A stretch of DNA of 64,000 nucleotides, from positions 310,001-374,000 of the forward strand of contig BMTH01000001.1 of assembly GCA_014649575.1 (NCBI GenBank). The letters run 5' to 3'. The notes beneath the pieces were generated by a model. That model saw only the letters and a list, made by a program, of their open reading frames with translations. It made no database searches and was not told the origin of the DNA. The position numbers were made by a program, and so were the translations under genes. Positions 44,241 to 52,501 of the stretch are shown here, piece by piece. Within the stretch, counting starts at the first letter, position 1; each line of letters opens with the position of its first letter. Source of the stretch: Streptomyces griseoincarnatus. GTDB taxonomy: Bacteria > Actinomycetota > Actinomycetes > Streptomycetales > Streptomycetaceae.

Positions 44241-45143
44241 TCAGGAGGTGTGCGGGCAGTTGCCCCGCGACTCCTCGATCGTCAGGCTCGGCCGCGGCAG
44301 CGGGCAGAGGAACTGCTCGTACCGGGTGTCGTTGTCGATGAAGCGCTTCAGCCACGAAATGCTGTACTTCGCGATCGTCGTGTCCGACGTGTTTGGGGTG
44401 AAGTGGCTGGCGTTGTTGAGCTCCAGGTACGCCCGGTCCAGGGAGGACGGCAGGGTGTTGTAGAACGGCTCGGCGTGGCTGGCGACGGGCGCGATGGAGT
44501 CGCCGTCGGCGCCGAAGATCAGGGTGGGGGTCCGGAGCTCGGGCCAGGTCTTGTCGAGGTTCCAGGGCGTCAGCGGGATGGCGGCCTGGAGGGACGGCCG
44601 GGTCTTGGCGGCCTCGAGGGAGCCGCCGCCGCCCATGGAGTGCCCCATGACGCCCAGCCGGCTGCTGTCGACGCGGCTGCGGACGAGGCTCCGCTGGGTG
44701 AGGTAGTCCAGCGCGGCCAGCAACTGGTCGCCGCGGGAGCCGGGCTGGTCGACGGTGGTGAGGGTGTCGATGGTGAACACCACGAAGCCCTGCGAGGCCA
44801 GGCGCGGGCCCAGCCAGGAGATGGAGGACTCGAGAGCGGTGAAGCCGGGCGAGATGGCGATCGCGCCGAAGGTGCCGTCGGCGGTGGTCGTCGGGTAGTA
44901 GATCGTGCCGCCGCCGAAGCCGGTCGCGGAGAGCCGGGACACGGAGGTCTGCGAGACGGCGTACGGGCCGCGCAGGGCCTCGATGCTGGACTCGGTGGGG
45001 GCCGGGCCGCGCTCGTAGGGGTTGTCGGCGGCGTGGGCGCCGGGGCCGGTGAGGGTGCTGAGGCCGACGACGGCGGCGAGCGCCGCGGTCAGTCCGGCCA
45101 GGCGGCCGGTCCTGCGCCTGCTGGTGTGGGGGTGCTGCTGCAC
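44241..45143 (-). CDS. Secreted cutinase / PETase-like polyester hydrolase
   Basis: This 300-residue secreted alpha/beta hydrolase resembles the actinobacterial cutinases of Thermobifida and the wider PET-hydrolase group. A signal peptide ends near AHAAD (about residue 39). The mature protein begins [20 protein letters not shown]. The triad is Ser169 in GHSMGGG, Asp215 in ADGDSIAPV and His247 in NASHFTPN. Other subsite residues are Phe in SPGFTA (Tyr in Thermobifida), Met next to the serine and Trp in TPWNL. Two C-terminal cysteines (FLCPLP, GNCPH) fit the conserved disulfide. GTG 45143 has AGAGGA about ten bases upstream. Natural substrates are probably cutin or similar polyesters. Confidence 0.9.
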   Translation of the reverse strand: MQQHPHTSRRRTGRLAGLTAALAAVVGLSTLTGPGAHAADNPYERGPAPTESSIEALRGPYAVSQTSVSRLSATGFGGGTIYYPTTTADGTFGAIAISPGFTALESSISWLGPRLASQGFVVFTIDTLTTVDQPGSRGDQLLAALDYLTQRSLVRSRVDSSRLGVMGHSMGGGGSLEAAKTRPSLQAAIPLTPWNLDKTWPELRTPTLIFGADGDSIAPVASHAEPFYNTLPSSLDRAYLELNNASHFTPNTSDTTIAKYSISWLKRFIDNDTRYEQFLCPLPRPSLTIEESRGNCPHTS

Positions 45144-45349
45144 GACGAGTGGTCCTCTCTGTCATGGCGGTCGCCGGGCCGGCCGGCGCACGGGGTCACT
45201 GCGTGGGCTGGGGAGCCGTGCGGGGGCCGGGGCGGTGCCTTCTGACTGGCGGTGCCACTGTCGGTCGGGAGGGGGTGGGCGGGGATCGGTGAAATCACCG
45301 GTCTTGTGGGAGGGCGTGGGTGTGCGGGGTTCGTTGACCGCGGGGCGGT

Positions 45350-45661
45350 GGGGGCTTGGCGCGCAGTTCCCCGCGCCCCTGTCGGCCCGCGGGCCGGTGG
45401 GGTTGCGCGCGCAGGTCCCCGCGCCCCTGGGGTAGGCCGGTGTGCGCGTCTGGCCGCGGGCCCCTGGGGGTCGCGCGCGCAGTTCCCCGCGCCCCTGTCG
45501 GGCCGCGGGCCGGTGGGGTTCCGCGCACAGATCCCCGCGCCCCTGTGATGGGCCGGTGTGCGCGTCAGGCCGCGGGCCCGTCGGGGCTGCGCGCGCAGTC
45601 CCTCGCGCCTCTGTCGGGCCGCGGGTCTGTGAGGGCTGAACGCGCGGCTCACCGCGCCCCT
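45350..45661. repeat. Second array of the GCGCAGTTCCCCGCGCCCCT element (six units)
   Basis: The 530-bp gap 45144-45673 has no gene. Six cores begin at 45361, 45409, 45477, 45523, 45593 and 45642. The spacings alternate 48, 68, 46, 70, 49, so the higher-order unit is a dimer of about 116 bp. The long spacers carry GGGCCGGTGTGCGCGTC and the short ones GTCGGGCCGCGGGCCGGTGG. The last two copies are degenerate. 45144-45349 is otherwise featureless and presumably holds the promoter of the hydrolase gene. Confidence 0.85.
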
Positions 45662-45673
45662 GGGGGTCGCGCC

Positions 45674-46039
45674 TCAGGAGGACGCTGTCAGGGCCGACGA
45701 CGCGGCTGCGGTGGCGAGGTAGAAGGCGGGGAACGCCAGGTTGTGCAGTACTCGGGCGCGCAGGTGGAAGGCGATCGCGCCCAGGTAGAACAGGACGAGA
45801 CCGCAGGCCGCGGCCACGCCGAGGGGGCGCAGTGCGCCGACGAGGACACCGAGGAGGAGGCCCGCCGCGCCGGCCAGCTTCAGGACGGCCAGCCAGGGGA
45901 GCCACGATCGGGGGACACCCACCAGCGCCGAGTTGGCGAGCACGAAGCGTGCCCCGGCGAGGTCGGCGACGGCCATGGCCACGTTGACGGCGGCGGTGAG
46001 CACGGCGACGACGAGAAGTGCGAGCGGGACATCGGTCAT
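45674..46039 (-). CDS. DoxX-family membrane protein
   Basis: This 121-residue four-span membrane protein resembles the DoxX-like family (DoxX_2/DUF4267 type). Spans are near residues 5-25, 45-63, 68-88 and 97-117, with WLPWLAVLKLAGAAGLLLG as the most family-like stretch. ATG 46039 is used because GGAGG immediately precedes it. Function is unknown; relatives are linked to redox or membrane stress. It is divergent from a LysR gene across 60 bases, so that regulator probably controls it. Confidence 0.8.
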   Translation of the reverse strand: MTDVPLALLVVAVLTAAVNVAMAVADLAGARFVLANSALVGVPRSWLPWLAVLKLAGAAGLLLGVLVGALRPLGVAAACGLVLFYLGAIAFHLRARVLHNLAFPAFYLATAAASSALTASS

Positions 46040-46099
46040 GCCTCCAGGGTTCGCGGGCTGCTCGGCACCGTCCAATACCTGCTTCTATAACCTGGAGGC
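46040..46099. promoter_or_regulatory. Short divergent promoter region with mirrored start sites
   Basis: The 60-bp gap between DoxX and LysR genes begins and ends with complementary sequence: with the start codons included, CATGCCTCCAGG at 46037-46048 mirrors CCTGGAGGCATG at the other end. Both genes thus have the same ribosome site and ATG context. An AT-richer centre (CTTCTATAA) may hold the LysR-type promoter. Confidence 0.5.
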
Positions 46100-47035
46100 A
46101 TGGATGTGGACACGCGTCTCCTCCGGTACTTCGCCGCGGTGGCGGAGGAGGGCAGCCTCACCGGGGCCGCGCGGCGGCTGTTCGTCTCGCAGCCCGCGCT
46201 GACCAAGCAGATGCGGCGCCTGGAGGACGCTCTCGGGGTACGGCTCTTCGCGCGTTCACGCTCGGGGATGGCGCTGACCGAGGCCGGCCGTGAGTTCGCC
46301 TCCCGGGTGCCCGCACTGCTGGACGGATGGGACGAGGCGGTGCGGGCGACCGGCCGGGCGGCGCGGATACTGCGCCTGGGCTTCCTGGACGCGGGCGCGG
46401 TGGGACCCGTCCCCGAGGTCATCGCGGAGTTTCGTCGCGCACGGCCGGAGTGGCGGGTGGAACTGCGGCAGTTCGACTGGTCGGACCCGAGCGCGGGCCT
46501 GGCCCGGGGGGAGGTGGATGCCGCAGTGGTGCGTCTGCCGTTCCCCGGTCAGGAGAGCTACGCGGTGCGGGAGTTGTTCGCCGAGGAGCGTGGCGTGCTG
46601 CTGCCGGCCCGGCACCCGCTGGCGACCCGGGAGACGGTGGACTTCCACGAGCTCCGGGACGAGCCGTTCGTCGCGGCCGGGGCCGAGACCGGCACCTGGA
46701 GGGAACACTGGCTGGGGGCGGCGGAACGGGACGCCGGGCATCCCGTCCGGATCGGCGCCGTGACCAGCCGTCCCGACGAGTGGCTGGGAGCGGTGGCCGG
46801 CGGGTGCGTGGCACTGGCCCCCGCGTCGGCGGCCCGCTTCCACTCCCGCCCGGATGTGGTGTTCCGGCCGGTCCACGGGCTCTCACCGTCCCGGGTGGGG
46901 CTGGCCCGGCCTCGGCGGCGGAGGGACGAGGCTGTGCTGGACGAACTGTTGCGGGCCGTCTCGCGGCGGCTGGGAGGACGGCCCCTGGGGGGCTGGGCCG
47001 GTGTCGGCGTTCGGCCGCGGGCCGGTGGGGGTTGA
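46100..47035 (+). CDS. LysR-family transcriptional regulator
   Basis: This 311-residue regulator has a winged HTH (residues 1-60, RLLRYFAAVAEEGSLTGAAR then RLFVSQPALTKQMRRLE) and a periplasmic-binding-like effector domain starting ILRLGFLDAGAVG. The last dozen or so residues (GVGVRPRAGGG) are encoded by a copy of the intergenic repeat element, and the TGA stop lies inside it. The natural C-terminus was therefore probably replaced when the element inserted. It likely controls the divergent DoxX gene. Confidence 0.9.
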   Translation: MDVDTRLLRYFAAVAEEGSLTGAARRLFVSQPALTKQMRRLEDALGVRLFARSRSGMALTEAGREFASRVPALLDGWDEAVRATGRAARILRLGFLDAGAVGPVPEVIAEFRRARPEWRVELRQFDWSDPSAGLARGEVDAAVVRLPFPGQESYAVRELFAEERGVLLPARHPLATRETVDFHELRDEPFVAAGAETGTWREHWLGAAERDAGHPVRIGAVTSRPDEWLGAVAGGCVALAPASAARFHSRPDVVFRPVHGLSPSRVGLARPRRRRDEAVLDELLRAVSRRLGGRPLGGWAGVGVRPRAGGG

Positions 47036-47052
47036 GCGCGCAGTTCCCCGCG
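47010..47052. repeat. Single copy of the intergenic element overlapping the lysR stop
   Basis: TCGGCCGCGGGCCGGTGGGG followed by GTTGAGCGCGCAGTTCCCCGCG matches the units of both arrays. The TGA at 47033-47035 that ends the LysR gene is part of it. Confidence 0.75.
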
Positions 47053-47194
47053 GCTCTCAGGAAGATCCACTCGCCCTCGTCGAAGAGGGAGGCATGTGTA
47101 TGAACGGCCGGGGTACCCGGGCGCATACGGTCACCGTCGGAGTCGGCGCCGACGGTGGCGGCGACGGCGCCGCCGGTTCCGGGGCGCCGTCGTT

Positions 47195-47407
47195 CTATGC
47201 GGCGTCGTAGACGTGGGCCCGGCCGCCGACCCACTTCACCCAGGCGGGGTCGTCCAGCAGCTGTTCGCCCTCCGGAAGCCCCACACGGCGCAGGAACTCC
47301 ACGACGTCACGGTCGGAGTAGGCGAGGCCGACGATCTCTCCGCGCACGGTGACGCGCCGGCCCCCCGAGCCCAGGGGCGGGTGTACCACGATCGGAGGCT
47401 TCCTCAT
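47195..47407 (-). CDS. Small conserved-looking protein (70 residues)
   Basis: This 70-residue ORF begins MRKPPIVVHPPLGSGGRRVT and continues with VRGEIVGLAYSDRDVVEFLR and a C-terminal WVKWVGGRAHVYDAA. It has a beta-strand then helix character, with a normal residue mix rather than an Arg/Ala shadow pattern, and GGAGGG directly upstream. The longer reading of this frame (to 47680) is antisense to another gene and is rejected. I recognise no named domain. It may be a small regulatory or structural protein. Confidence 0.65.
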   Translation of the reverse strand: MRKPPIVVHPPLGSGGRRVTVRGEIVGLAYSDRDVVEFLRRVGLPEGEQLLDDPAWVKWVGGRAHVYDAA

Positions 47408-47545
47408 CCCTCCAGCATCCGTCCGTGCCGCCGCGTATGCACGCCGGGACCGCCTGTCACCCGACTGGACCGCCGGGCGAGCCGGACGGACGCCCGCTGT
47501 GCTGGTATGGAAGCGGCCTCCATGCCTACCCGGAGGGAGCTGGGA

Positions 47546-47728
47546 ATGCACGAGATGTGGTGCGGTGCAGACACTTCGGGGGAGCCGGTCTGGCACGTTC
47601 TCACCCCGGACAAGACCTCGACGCTGTGCGGGGTGGACAAGGAGGATGAATCGCCACGGCGCGACACGACGGACCGGCACTGCTTCACCTGCATGAAGTC
47701 GTTCCAGGCCGTCGTGGCGTCCCGCTGA
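47546..47728 (+). CDS. Small Cys-rich protein (60 residues), possible zinc ribbon
   Basis: It begins MHEMWCGADTSGEPVWHVLT and ends around RHCFTCMKSFQAVVASR. Four cysteines (WCG, LCG, HCFTC) could bind one zinc ion, with the last pair as CxxC. GGAGGG lies eight bases before ATG 47546, while the longer upstream frame has no such site. A strong terminator follows. The family looks like the short Streptomyces proteins with a C-terminal HCxxC, of unknown function. Confidence 0.7.
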   Translation: MHEMWCGADTSGEPVWHVLTPDKTSTLCGVDKEDESPRRDTTDRHCFTCMKSFQAVVASR

Positions 47729-47747
47729 GAGCCACGGCCGCCCCCGC

Positions 47748-47790
47748 CGGCGCCGGCGGGCCCGGGCACCGTCCGGGTCCGCCGGCGCCG
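47748..47790. terminator. Bidirectional terminator
   Basis: An 18-bp stem with one mismatch (CGGCGCCGGCGGGCCCGG against its partner), a 7-base loop and TTT following, between two converging genes. Confidence 0.85.
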
Positions 47791-47792
47791 TT

Positions 47793-49496
47793 TCAGTGAC
47801 AGCCGCTTCCCCCCGGACCGTGGGCGTGCTCCCCCGCGTCCGGGCTGTGCGTGTCCAGCCGGCAGAAACAGGATGCCTCGACCGGTACGTCCGCCAGCGC
47901 CGCCGCCTGCCGCAGCTGCCGGGCGACGATCGCGGCCTCGCCGGTCTTTCCGGTGCGCAGCAGGCACTCGTGGAAGCCGTGCAGCGCCCAGACGTTGTCC
48001 GGGTGCTGGAGCGGCCGGGGCAGGGTGTCGTCGAGGCCCAGGTCGGCGCGGTATACGGCCTCCGCCTCGGCGACCCGGCCCTGTTCGAGGAGCAGCGCGC
48101 CGAGGGCGTGCCGGGCGGGCTGCATCCAGCCCCACGGCTCGTCGTACGGCAGGGTGTCGTCCCGTTCGACCGCCAGTTCGAGCGCGGCGAAGGCGGTGTC
48201 GTGGTCGCCCTTGCGGTAGGCGAGTTCGCCGTCGAGCATCGCGGAGGCGATGGCGAGGATGTCGTGGCAGGTGTTGTTGAACAGCATCCTGCTCCCGGGG
48301 ACGCGGTCCACGGCCGCGCGGAACTTCTCCCGCTCGGCGTCGGCGCCGTCCGTGTCGCCCTTCACGCCGAGGGCGACGCCTCGGGCGTAGTGCAGCATCG
48401 CGGTCGTGACGCAGTACAGCTCGGGATCTTCGGGGAACGGCAGCGCGAGGATGTCGTCCCAGCGGCCGAAGCGGATCAGCACGTGGAAGCGCATCGCCAG
48501 GAACCCCTCCAGCCAGTCCGCCATGGGCGGGCTCTCCACCCGCAGGAGCTTCTCCGGCACGGCGGCCTCGAGCCGGGCGGCGGCGTCCAGGGCCACCTCG
48601 GACTGTCCGGCGAACATCGCGCCGTAGATCCGGAAGTGGTGGTTGTGGCAGCGGTAGAGCGTGTAGAAGTTCATCGCGCCGGCCCGCTGGAGGTACTTCT
48701 CGTCGGCGGTGATCGCGGCGGTGTTGTCCGAGACGACACGGCGGTAGTCGCCGCACAGCACCTCGAGATGCGAGGGCATGTGGAGCAGGTGCCCGGCGTC
48801 GGGCACCGCCCCGCGCAGCCGGTCGGCGACGGTGAGGGCGGCCTCCGGGGTCGGGGACATCTCCATGAGGTGGATGTAGAGGTGCACGACACCCGGGTGC
48901 GTGGCTCCGGCCTCGGTGGCGAGGGCGCCGTCGAGCACCTCCTTGGCCTCCAGGGTGCGGGCGCCGTCGGCGGGGCGCCCGGTCCTCAGGTCCCACAGCT
49001 GCCAGGGCGTGAGGTTCATCAGCGCGTCGGCGCAGAGCACGGCCACGTCCAGGTCGCCGGGTGCGCTCTCGTACACGGCGAGCATGCGGTCCGCGTACGG
49101 CTCGTTCCAGACGGAGCAGTCCTCCGCGGGGCGGTCCTGCGGGTAGCGGGCGCGCAGGGCCTCGACGAGGGCACGCTCGACGGGGGTGGCGCGGGCCTCG
49201 GCCGCCTGGTGGGCGCGCTCGACAGCCGCGTGGGTGCGCTGGACGGTGCGGTCGAGGTCCTCGGCGTCGAAGGCCTCCCAGGGTTTGTTGTAGTTCGGGC
49301 CGAGGGCGTAGGCGATGCCCCAGTGGGCCATGGCGCAGCCGGGGTCGGCGTCGGCGGCCTTCTGGTAACAGGCGACCGCCTCCTCGTGGTTGAAGGCGTA
49401 GGTCCACATCAGCCCGCGGTCGAACCAGAGTTGCGCCTCGGGAGAGGTCGTCGACACGGGCCGTCCGTAGGAGCCGAGGTCGTAGTAGTCGTCCAT
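47793..49496 (-). CDS. Tetratricopeptide-repeat protein
   Basis: This 567-residue soluble protein is built mainly from helical hairpins. Clear TPR-like units include LMWTYAFNHEEAVACYQKAA near residue 30 and later stretches such as ARHALGALLLEQGRVAEAEA. The start region DDYYDLGSYGRPVSTTSPEA and the segment AHWGIAYALGPNYNKPW are shared by a family of bacterial TPR proteins of unknown role. The C-terminus has a Cys/His cluster (CFCRLD then HSPDAGEHAHGPGGSGCH) that could bind metal. ATG 49496 has GGGAGG upstream. It stands alone. Confidence 0.85.
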   Translation of the reverse strand: MDDYYDLGSYGRPVSTTSPEAQLWFDRGLMWTYAFNHEEAVACYQKAADADPGCAMAHWGIAYALGPNYNKPWEAFDAEDLDRTVQRTHAAVERAHQAAEARATPVERALVEALRARYPQDRPAEDCSVWNEPYADRMLAVYESAPGDLDVAVLCADALMNLTPWQLWDLRTGRPADGARTLEAKEVLDGALATEAGATHPGVVHLYIHLMEMSPTPEAALTVADRLRGAVPDAGHLLHMPSHLEVLCGDYRRVVSDNTAAITADEKYLQRAGAMNFYTLYRCHNHHFRIYGAMFAGQSEVALDAAARLEAAVPEKLLRVESPPMADWLEGFLAMRFHVLIRFGRWDDILALPFPEDPELYCVTTAMLHYARGVALGVKGDTDGADAEREKFRAAVDRVPGSRMLFNNTCHDILAIASAMLDGELAYRKGDHDTAFAALELAVERDDTLPYDEPWGWMQPARHALGALLLEQGRVAEAEAVYRADLGLDDTLPRPLQHPDNVWALHGFHECLLRTGKTGEAAIVARQLRQAAALADVPVEASCFCRLDTHSPDAGEHAHGPGGSGCH

Positions 49497-49974
49497 GGTG
49501 CCCGCCTCCCGGGGGTTCCGGCGACGTCGGCCGCCGCCCGTCGGCGGCCGACGTCCCGTGGGGACGAAACCGACGATAGCGGGGCACGGGCGGTCGCGCA
49601 GGCGCGCCGGGAAACCCGTCCCGAGGCAGGTCGGACGCTCACGAGGAGCTGCGGTGACGGCACCTTGATCATGGCGTTGGTCCAGCGCATCCGCCGCGGG
49701 GTCTGGGGGTGGCAGTCGGAGGTGATCGAGCAGAGCGCGGTCGCGGGTGGCCTGTGCGGTCCGGGCGAGCATCCCCCGAGCCCGGTCTCCGGGCTTCGCC
49801 CGAGGGCCTGGGCGGCCTGCCGGCTCGCCGGGCGACGAGAGTGACGCGGGCCGCCGCTGTCTTGAACAGGAAGGCTGCTTGGACAGCGGGTCGCCGTCGG
49901 CGATCGTGGTCTCGTGGGCGGCGCGTCCAGGGTGTCCGTCGGGCGGCCGGTGGCCCTCGGGGGGGGGGTCCCGG

Positions 49975-50200
49975 TGACCGTAGCGGATCGGCACGGACAT
50001 CACGCCGTCGCGGAACGCCGCGGTCCACAGCCGGCCCGGAGCACCCCGCGCGGGGTGGTGATCTGGACCAGGTCTCCGTGGGGGCCTCGCCGTGGGAGTG
50101 CAGGATCGAGGCGGACGGCACCCACCGTTCGACACCCTCCTCCGTCACCCCGTCCGCGAGGTGCAGGCCGATGCGGGCCGGCCAAGGGTCGCCGGGGGGG
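49975..50200 (-). pseudogene. Remnant of a molybdopterin-oxidoreductase-like gene, frameshifted
   Basis: Across 49497-50485 (989 bp) there is no intact gene. On the minus strand, three reading frames in turn give protein-like text: RIGLHLADGVTEEGVERWVP, then GDLVQITTPRGVLRA, then RLWTAAFRDGVMSVPIRYGH. The second and third join into the pattern of the C-terminal dinucleotide-binding domain of molybdopterin oxidoreductases (GDxVxITTPRG then GVxSVPxxxGH) if one base is restored. At least two frameshifts are needed. A run of ten G at 49959-49968 lies just beyond. 49497-49950 shows no recognisable coding signal. The family call is by pattern only. Confidence 0.4.
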
Positions 50201-50409
50201 CTAAGGGATGCGTGCGGCTCGGGGGTTGGTGATCCGGTCCGGCGAGCTGTCCACGGGGGACCGGTCCCCACGGTGCGGCGATGTCGCGGAGGCGGACACC
50301 CGCCCTCCACCGGTCAGACCATCACACCACGCACATGTCACGCGACTCTGAGTGACTGTCTGACACACCTTCACCATTCCTTCGGGTCTTGTGCGCCGAC
50401 GGGCTGGCA

Positions 50410-50425
50410 AGGGCCGTACGGCCCT
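50410..50425. promoter_or_regulatory. 16-bp perfect palindrome upstream of the methyltransferase gene
   Basis: AGGGCCGTACGGCCCT is fully self-complementary and ends 60 bases before the methyltransferase ATG. A weak -10-like TAGGAT follows at once. It could be an operator or a small hairpin in the leader. Confidence 0.4.
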
Positions 50426-50485
50426 CCCTAGGATGTATTTCCTGTCCAGCCAGTCCAGTTGGCGCGGCACTCCGCAGGGGGAACG

Positions 50486-51307
50486 ATGCACACCGGTAAG
50501 CAGCTGTCCACCGAGATCGACGCAACCGTGCCGACGGCCGCGCGCATGTACGACTACTACCTCGGCGGCAAGGACAACTACGCCGCGGACCGCGCCGCGG
50601 TCGAGGAGCTCGACAAGGTGGTGCCGAGCACCCGCCGCCTGGCCTTGAACAACCGCCGTTTCCTGCAGCGCGTGGTCCGCACGCTCACCCAGGAGTACGG
50701 CATCCGGCAGTACCTGGACCACGGCTCCGGCCTGCCCACGCAGGACAATGTGCACCAGGTGGCGCAGCGCGTCGACCCCACCACCCACGTCGTGTACGTC
50801 GACAACGACCCGATGGTGTCGGTGCACGGACGGGCCCTGCTGGAGCAGGACGAGCGCACGGTGGTCATCCAGGCGGACATGCGCGACACCGACGGGATAT
50901 TCGGCCACTCCGAGACCCAGCGGCTGATCAACTTCGACGAGCCGGTGTGCGTCCTGTTCAACTCCGTCTTCCACTGCATCCCGGACAGTGACACCGACGG
51001 TCCGTCGGCCGTCGCCAACCGGGTGCGGGAGCGGCTGGCGCCGGGCAGCTTCATGGTCATGTGCCAGCTGGTCAGCGAGGACCCGAAGGTCCGCGAGTTC
51101 GTCACCGACTTCATGGACCAGGTGACGCAGGGGCACTGGGGTCGGGTTCGCACGGAGAAGGACGTCGAGGTGCTCTTCGACGGCCTGGAGATCCTGGACC
51201 CGGGCCTGGTGGAGGTGTCCACCTGGCGTCCTGACACGGACGTGGCGCCCCGTCAGCTCACCCAGGAATGGATCGAGTTCGGCGGCGTCGGCCGACTTCC
51301 TTCGTAA
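50486..51307 (+). CDS. SAM-dependent methyltransferase, DUF574 type
   Basis: This 273-residue protein belongs to the actinobacterial S-adenosyl-methionine methyltransferase group (Methyltransf_19). The N-terminal family motif is PTAARMYDYYLGGKDNYAAD near residues 15-34. The SAM-binding strand is QYLDHGSGLPTQDNVHQVAQ, followed by VVYVDNDPMV. ATG 50486 follows GGGGGAACG. Many paralogues occur in each Streptomyces genome, often beside XRE/DUF397 genes, as here. Their substrates are unknown. Confidence 0.92.
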   Translation: MHTGKQLSTEIDATVPTAARMYDYYLGGKDNYAADRAAVEELDKVVPSTRRLALNNRRFLQRVVRTLTQEYGIRQYLDHGSGLPTQDNVHQVAQRVDPTTHVVYVDNDPMVSVHGRALLEQDERTVVIQADMRDTDGIFGHSETQRLINFDEPVCVLFNSVFHCIPDSDTDGPSAVANRVRERLAPGSFMVMCQLVSEDPKVREFVTDFMDQVTQGHWGRVRTEKDVEVLFDGLEILDPGLVEVSTWRPDTDVAPRQLTQEWIEFGGVGRLPS

Positions 51308-51315
51308 CCCTCACG

Positions 51316-51360
51316 CACGACCGACGCCCCTTCCGGGACTCGGGAGGGGCGTCGGTCGTG
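51316..51360. terminator. Bidirectional terminator
   Basis: A perfect 16-bp stem (CACGACCGACGCCCCT and complement) that extends to 19 pairs with one G-U pair and a 7-base loop, between converging genes. Confidence 0.88.
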
Positions 51361-51384
51361 CCGGCTCAGGAAGGCCGTGCCGTC

Positions 51385-52308
51385 TCAGGAGGAGAGCGCG
51401 TAGCGTTCGTCCATCCTGCGGCGCAGCATCTCGACGGATTCGCGGGGCGTGAGCGCCTCGTCGGCGAGACGGTCGAGCACGATCCGGTACTCCTCGGTCT
51501 CGTCGCGGTCCTCGAGGAAGTTGGCGCTTCGGATGTGCTCCAGGTAGACCACGTCGGGCAGGTCGAGTCCGCCGAAGCGCAGATAGGTCACCGGGATGGC
51601 GGGCGCCGAGGCGTTGGTGACGTTCAGCGGGACGATCTGCAGGGTGACGTTGGGCCGCTGGGCCATCTTGGCCAGGTGGTCGAGCTGGTCGCGCATCACG
51701 GTGCGGTCACCGAGGACGCGCAGCAGGACCGACTCGTCGATGACGGCCCACAGCTGCGGGGCGTCCTCGCGGAGCAGCAGCTGGGCGCGGCGCATGCGCA
51801 GCTCGACCCGGCGCTGCACCTCGCCCGCCGGGGCGTTGGGCAGTCCGCGCTCGACGACCGCGCGGGTGTAGTCGGCGGTCTGCAGCAGTCCGGGGACGTA
51901 CTGGATCTCGAACGTACGGATGGTGGCGGCGGCCTCCTGGAGTCCGACCAGGCGGTCGAACCACTCGGGCATCAGCCGCTTGTCGTACCGCTGCCACCAG
52001 ACCGGCTCCCCGGCCCGCTGGAGCAGCTTGAGAAGGACGGAGGCCTCGTAGTCGTCGGTGCCGTAGAGCTCGAGCAGCGCCCGGACGTCCGTCTCGGTGG
52101 GCGGGCGGCGGCCCTTCCCGGACTCGATGCGGGACAGCTTGGCCCCGCTGAAGCCGACGGAGCGGGCCGCCTGGTCCTGGGACAGCCCGGCGTCCTCACG
52201 GAAACCGGCCAACTGCACGCCCACCAGCATCTTGAGCAGGGTCGGCGCGGGCTCGGGCCTGTCCAGGTAGGGTTCCAGACGGGAGATGCGATGCGACGCG
52301 GCGGACAT
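51385..52308 (-). CDS. XRE-family HTH regulator with DUF5753 domain (WhiJ/AbaA-like)
   Basis: This 307-residue protein has an N-terminal XRE helix-turn-helix (about 28-85; LAGFREDAGLSQDQAARSVG then FSGAKLSRIESG) and a C-terminal DUF5753 domain with IQYVPGLLQTADYTRAVVERG. ATG 52308 has GGGAG seven bases upstream. The DUF397 gene lies 193 bases upstream on the same strand. This pair, with a nearby RsbW-like ATPase, is the layout of the whiJ and abaA loci that affect development and antibiotic production in Streptomyces. Some authors regard such pairs as toxin-antitoxin-like. Confidence 0.92.
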   Translation of the reverse strand: MSAASHRISRLEPYLDRPEPAPTLLKMLVGVQLAGFREDAGLSQDQAARSVGFSGAKLSRIESGKGRRPPTETDVRALLELYGTDDYEASVLLKLLQRAGEPVWWQRYDKRLMPEWFDRLVGLQEAAATIRTFEIQYVPGLLQTADYTRAVVERGLPNAPAGEVQRRVELRMRRAQLLLREDAPQLWAVIDESVLLRVLGDRTVMRDQLDHLAKMAQRPNVTLQIVPLNVTNASAPAIPVTYLRFGGLDLPDVVYLEHIRSANFLEDRDETEEYRIVLDRLADEALTPRESVEMLRRRMDERYALSS

Positions 52309-52501
52309 CCTGACTCCCAGCAGACCGGCACAAGGGCGATTCAGACTATCGCATCTGATGCTGCCTCACCGCACGCGGATGCGAAATGCCGATCGAAGTG
52401 GGGCAGTTGGATTCCGCTTCACCGGCGCCGGTCCCCAGGGCCGGCACCGGCCGCGCGGCGGACGGCGGGCGCGGCGGCCCGTCGTCGGACGAGGTGAACC
52501 G

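Noticed and set aside
47095..47211. Small plus-strand ORF MCMNGRGTRAHTVTVGVGAD with a GAGGGAGG site
   Set aside because: It is Gly/Ala low complexity, overlaps the 3' end of the better-supported 70-residue gene on the other strand, and has no visible family; it could still be real.
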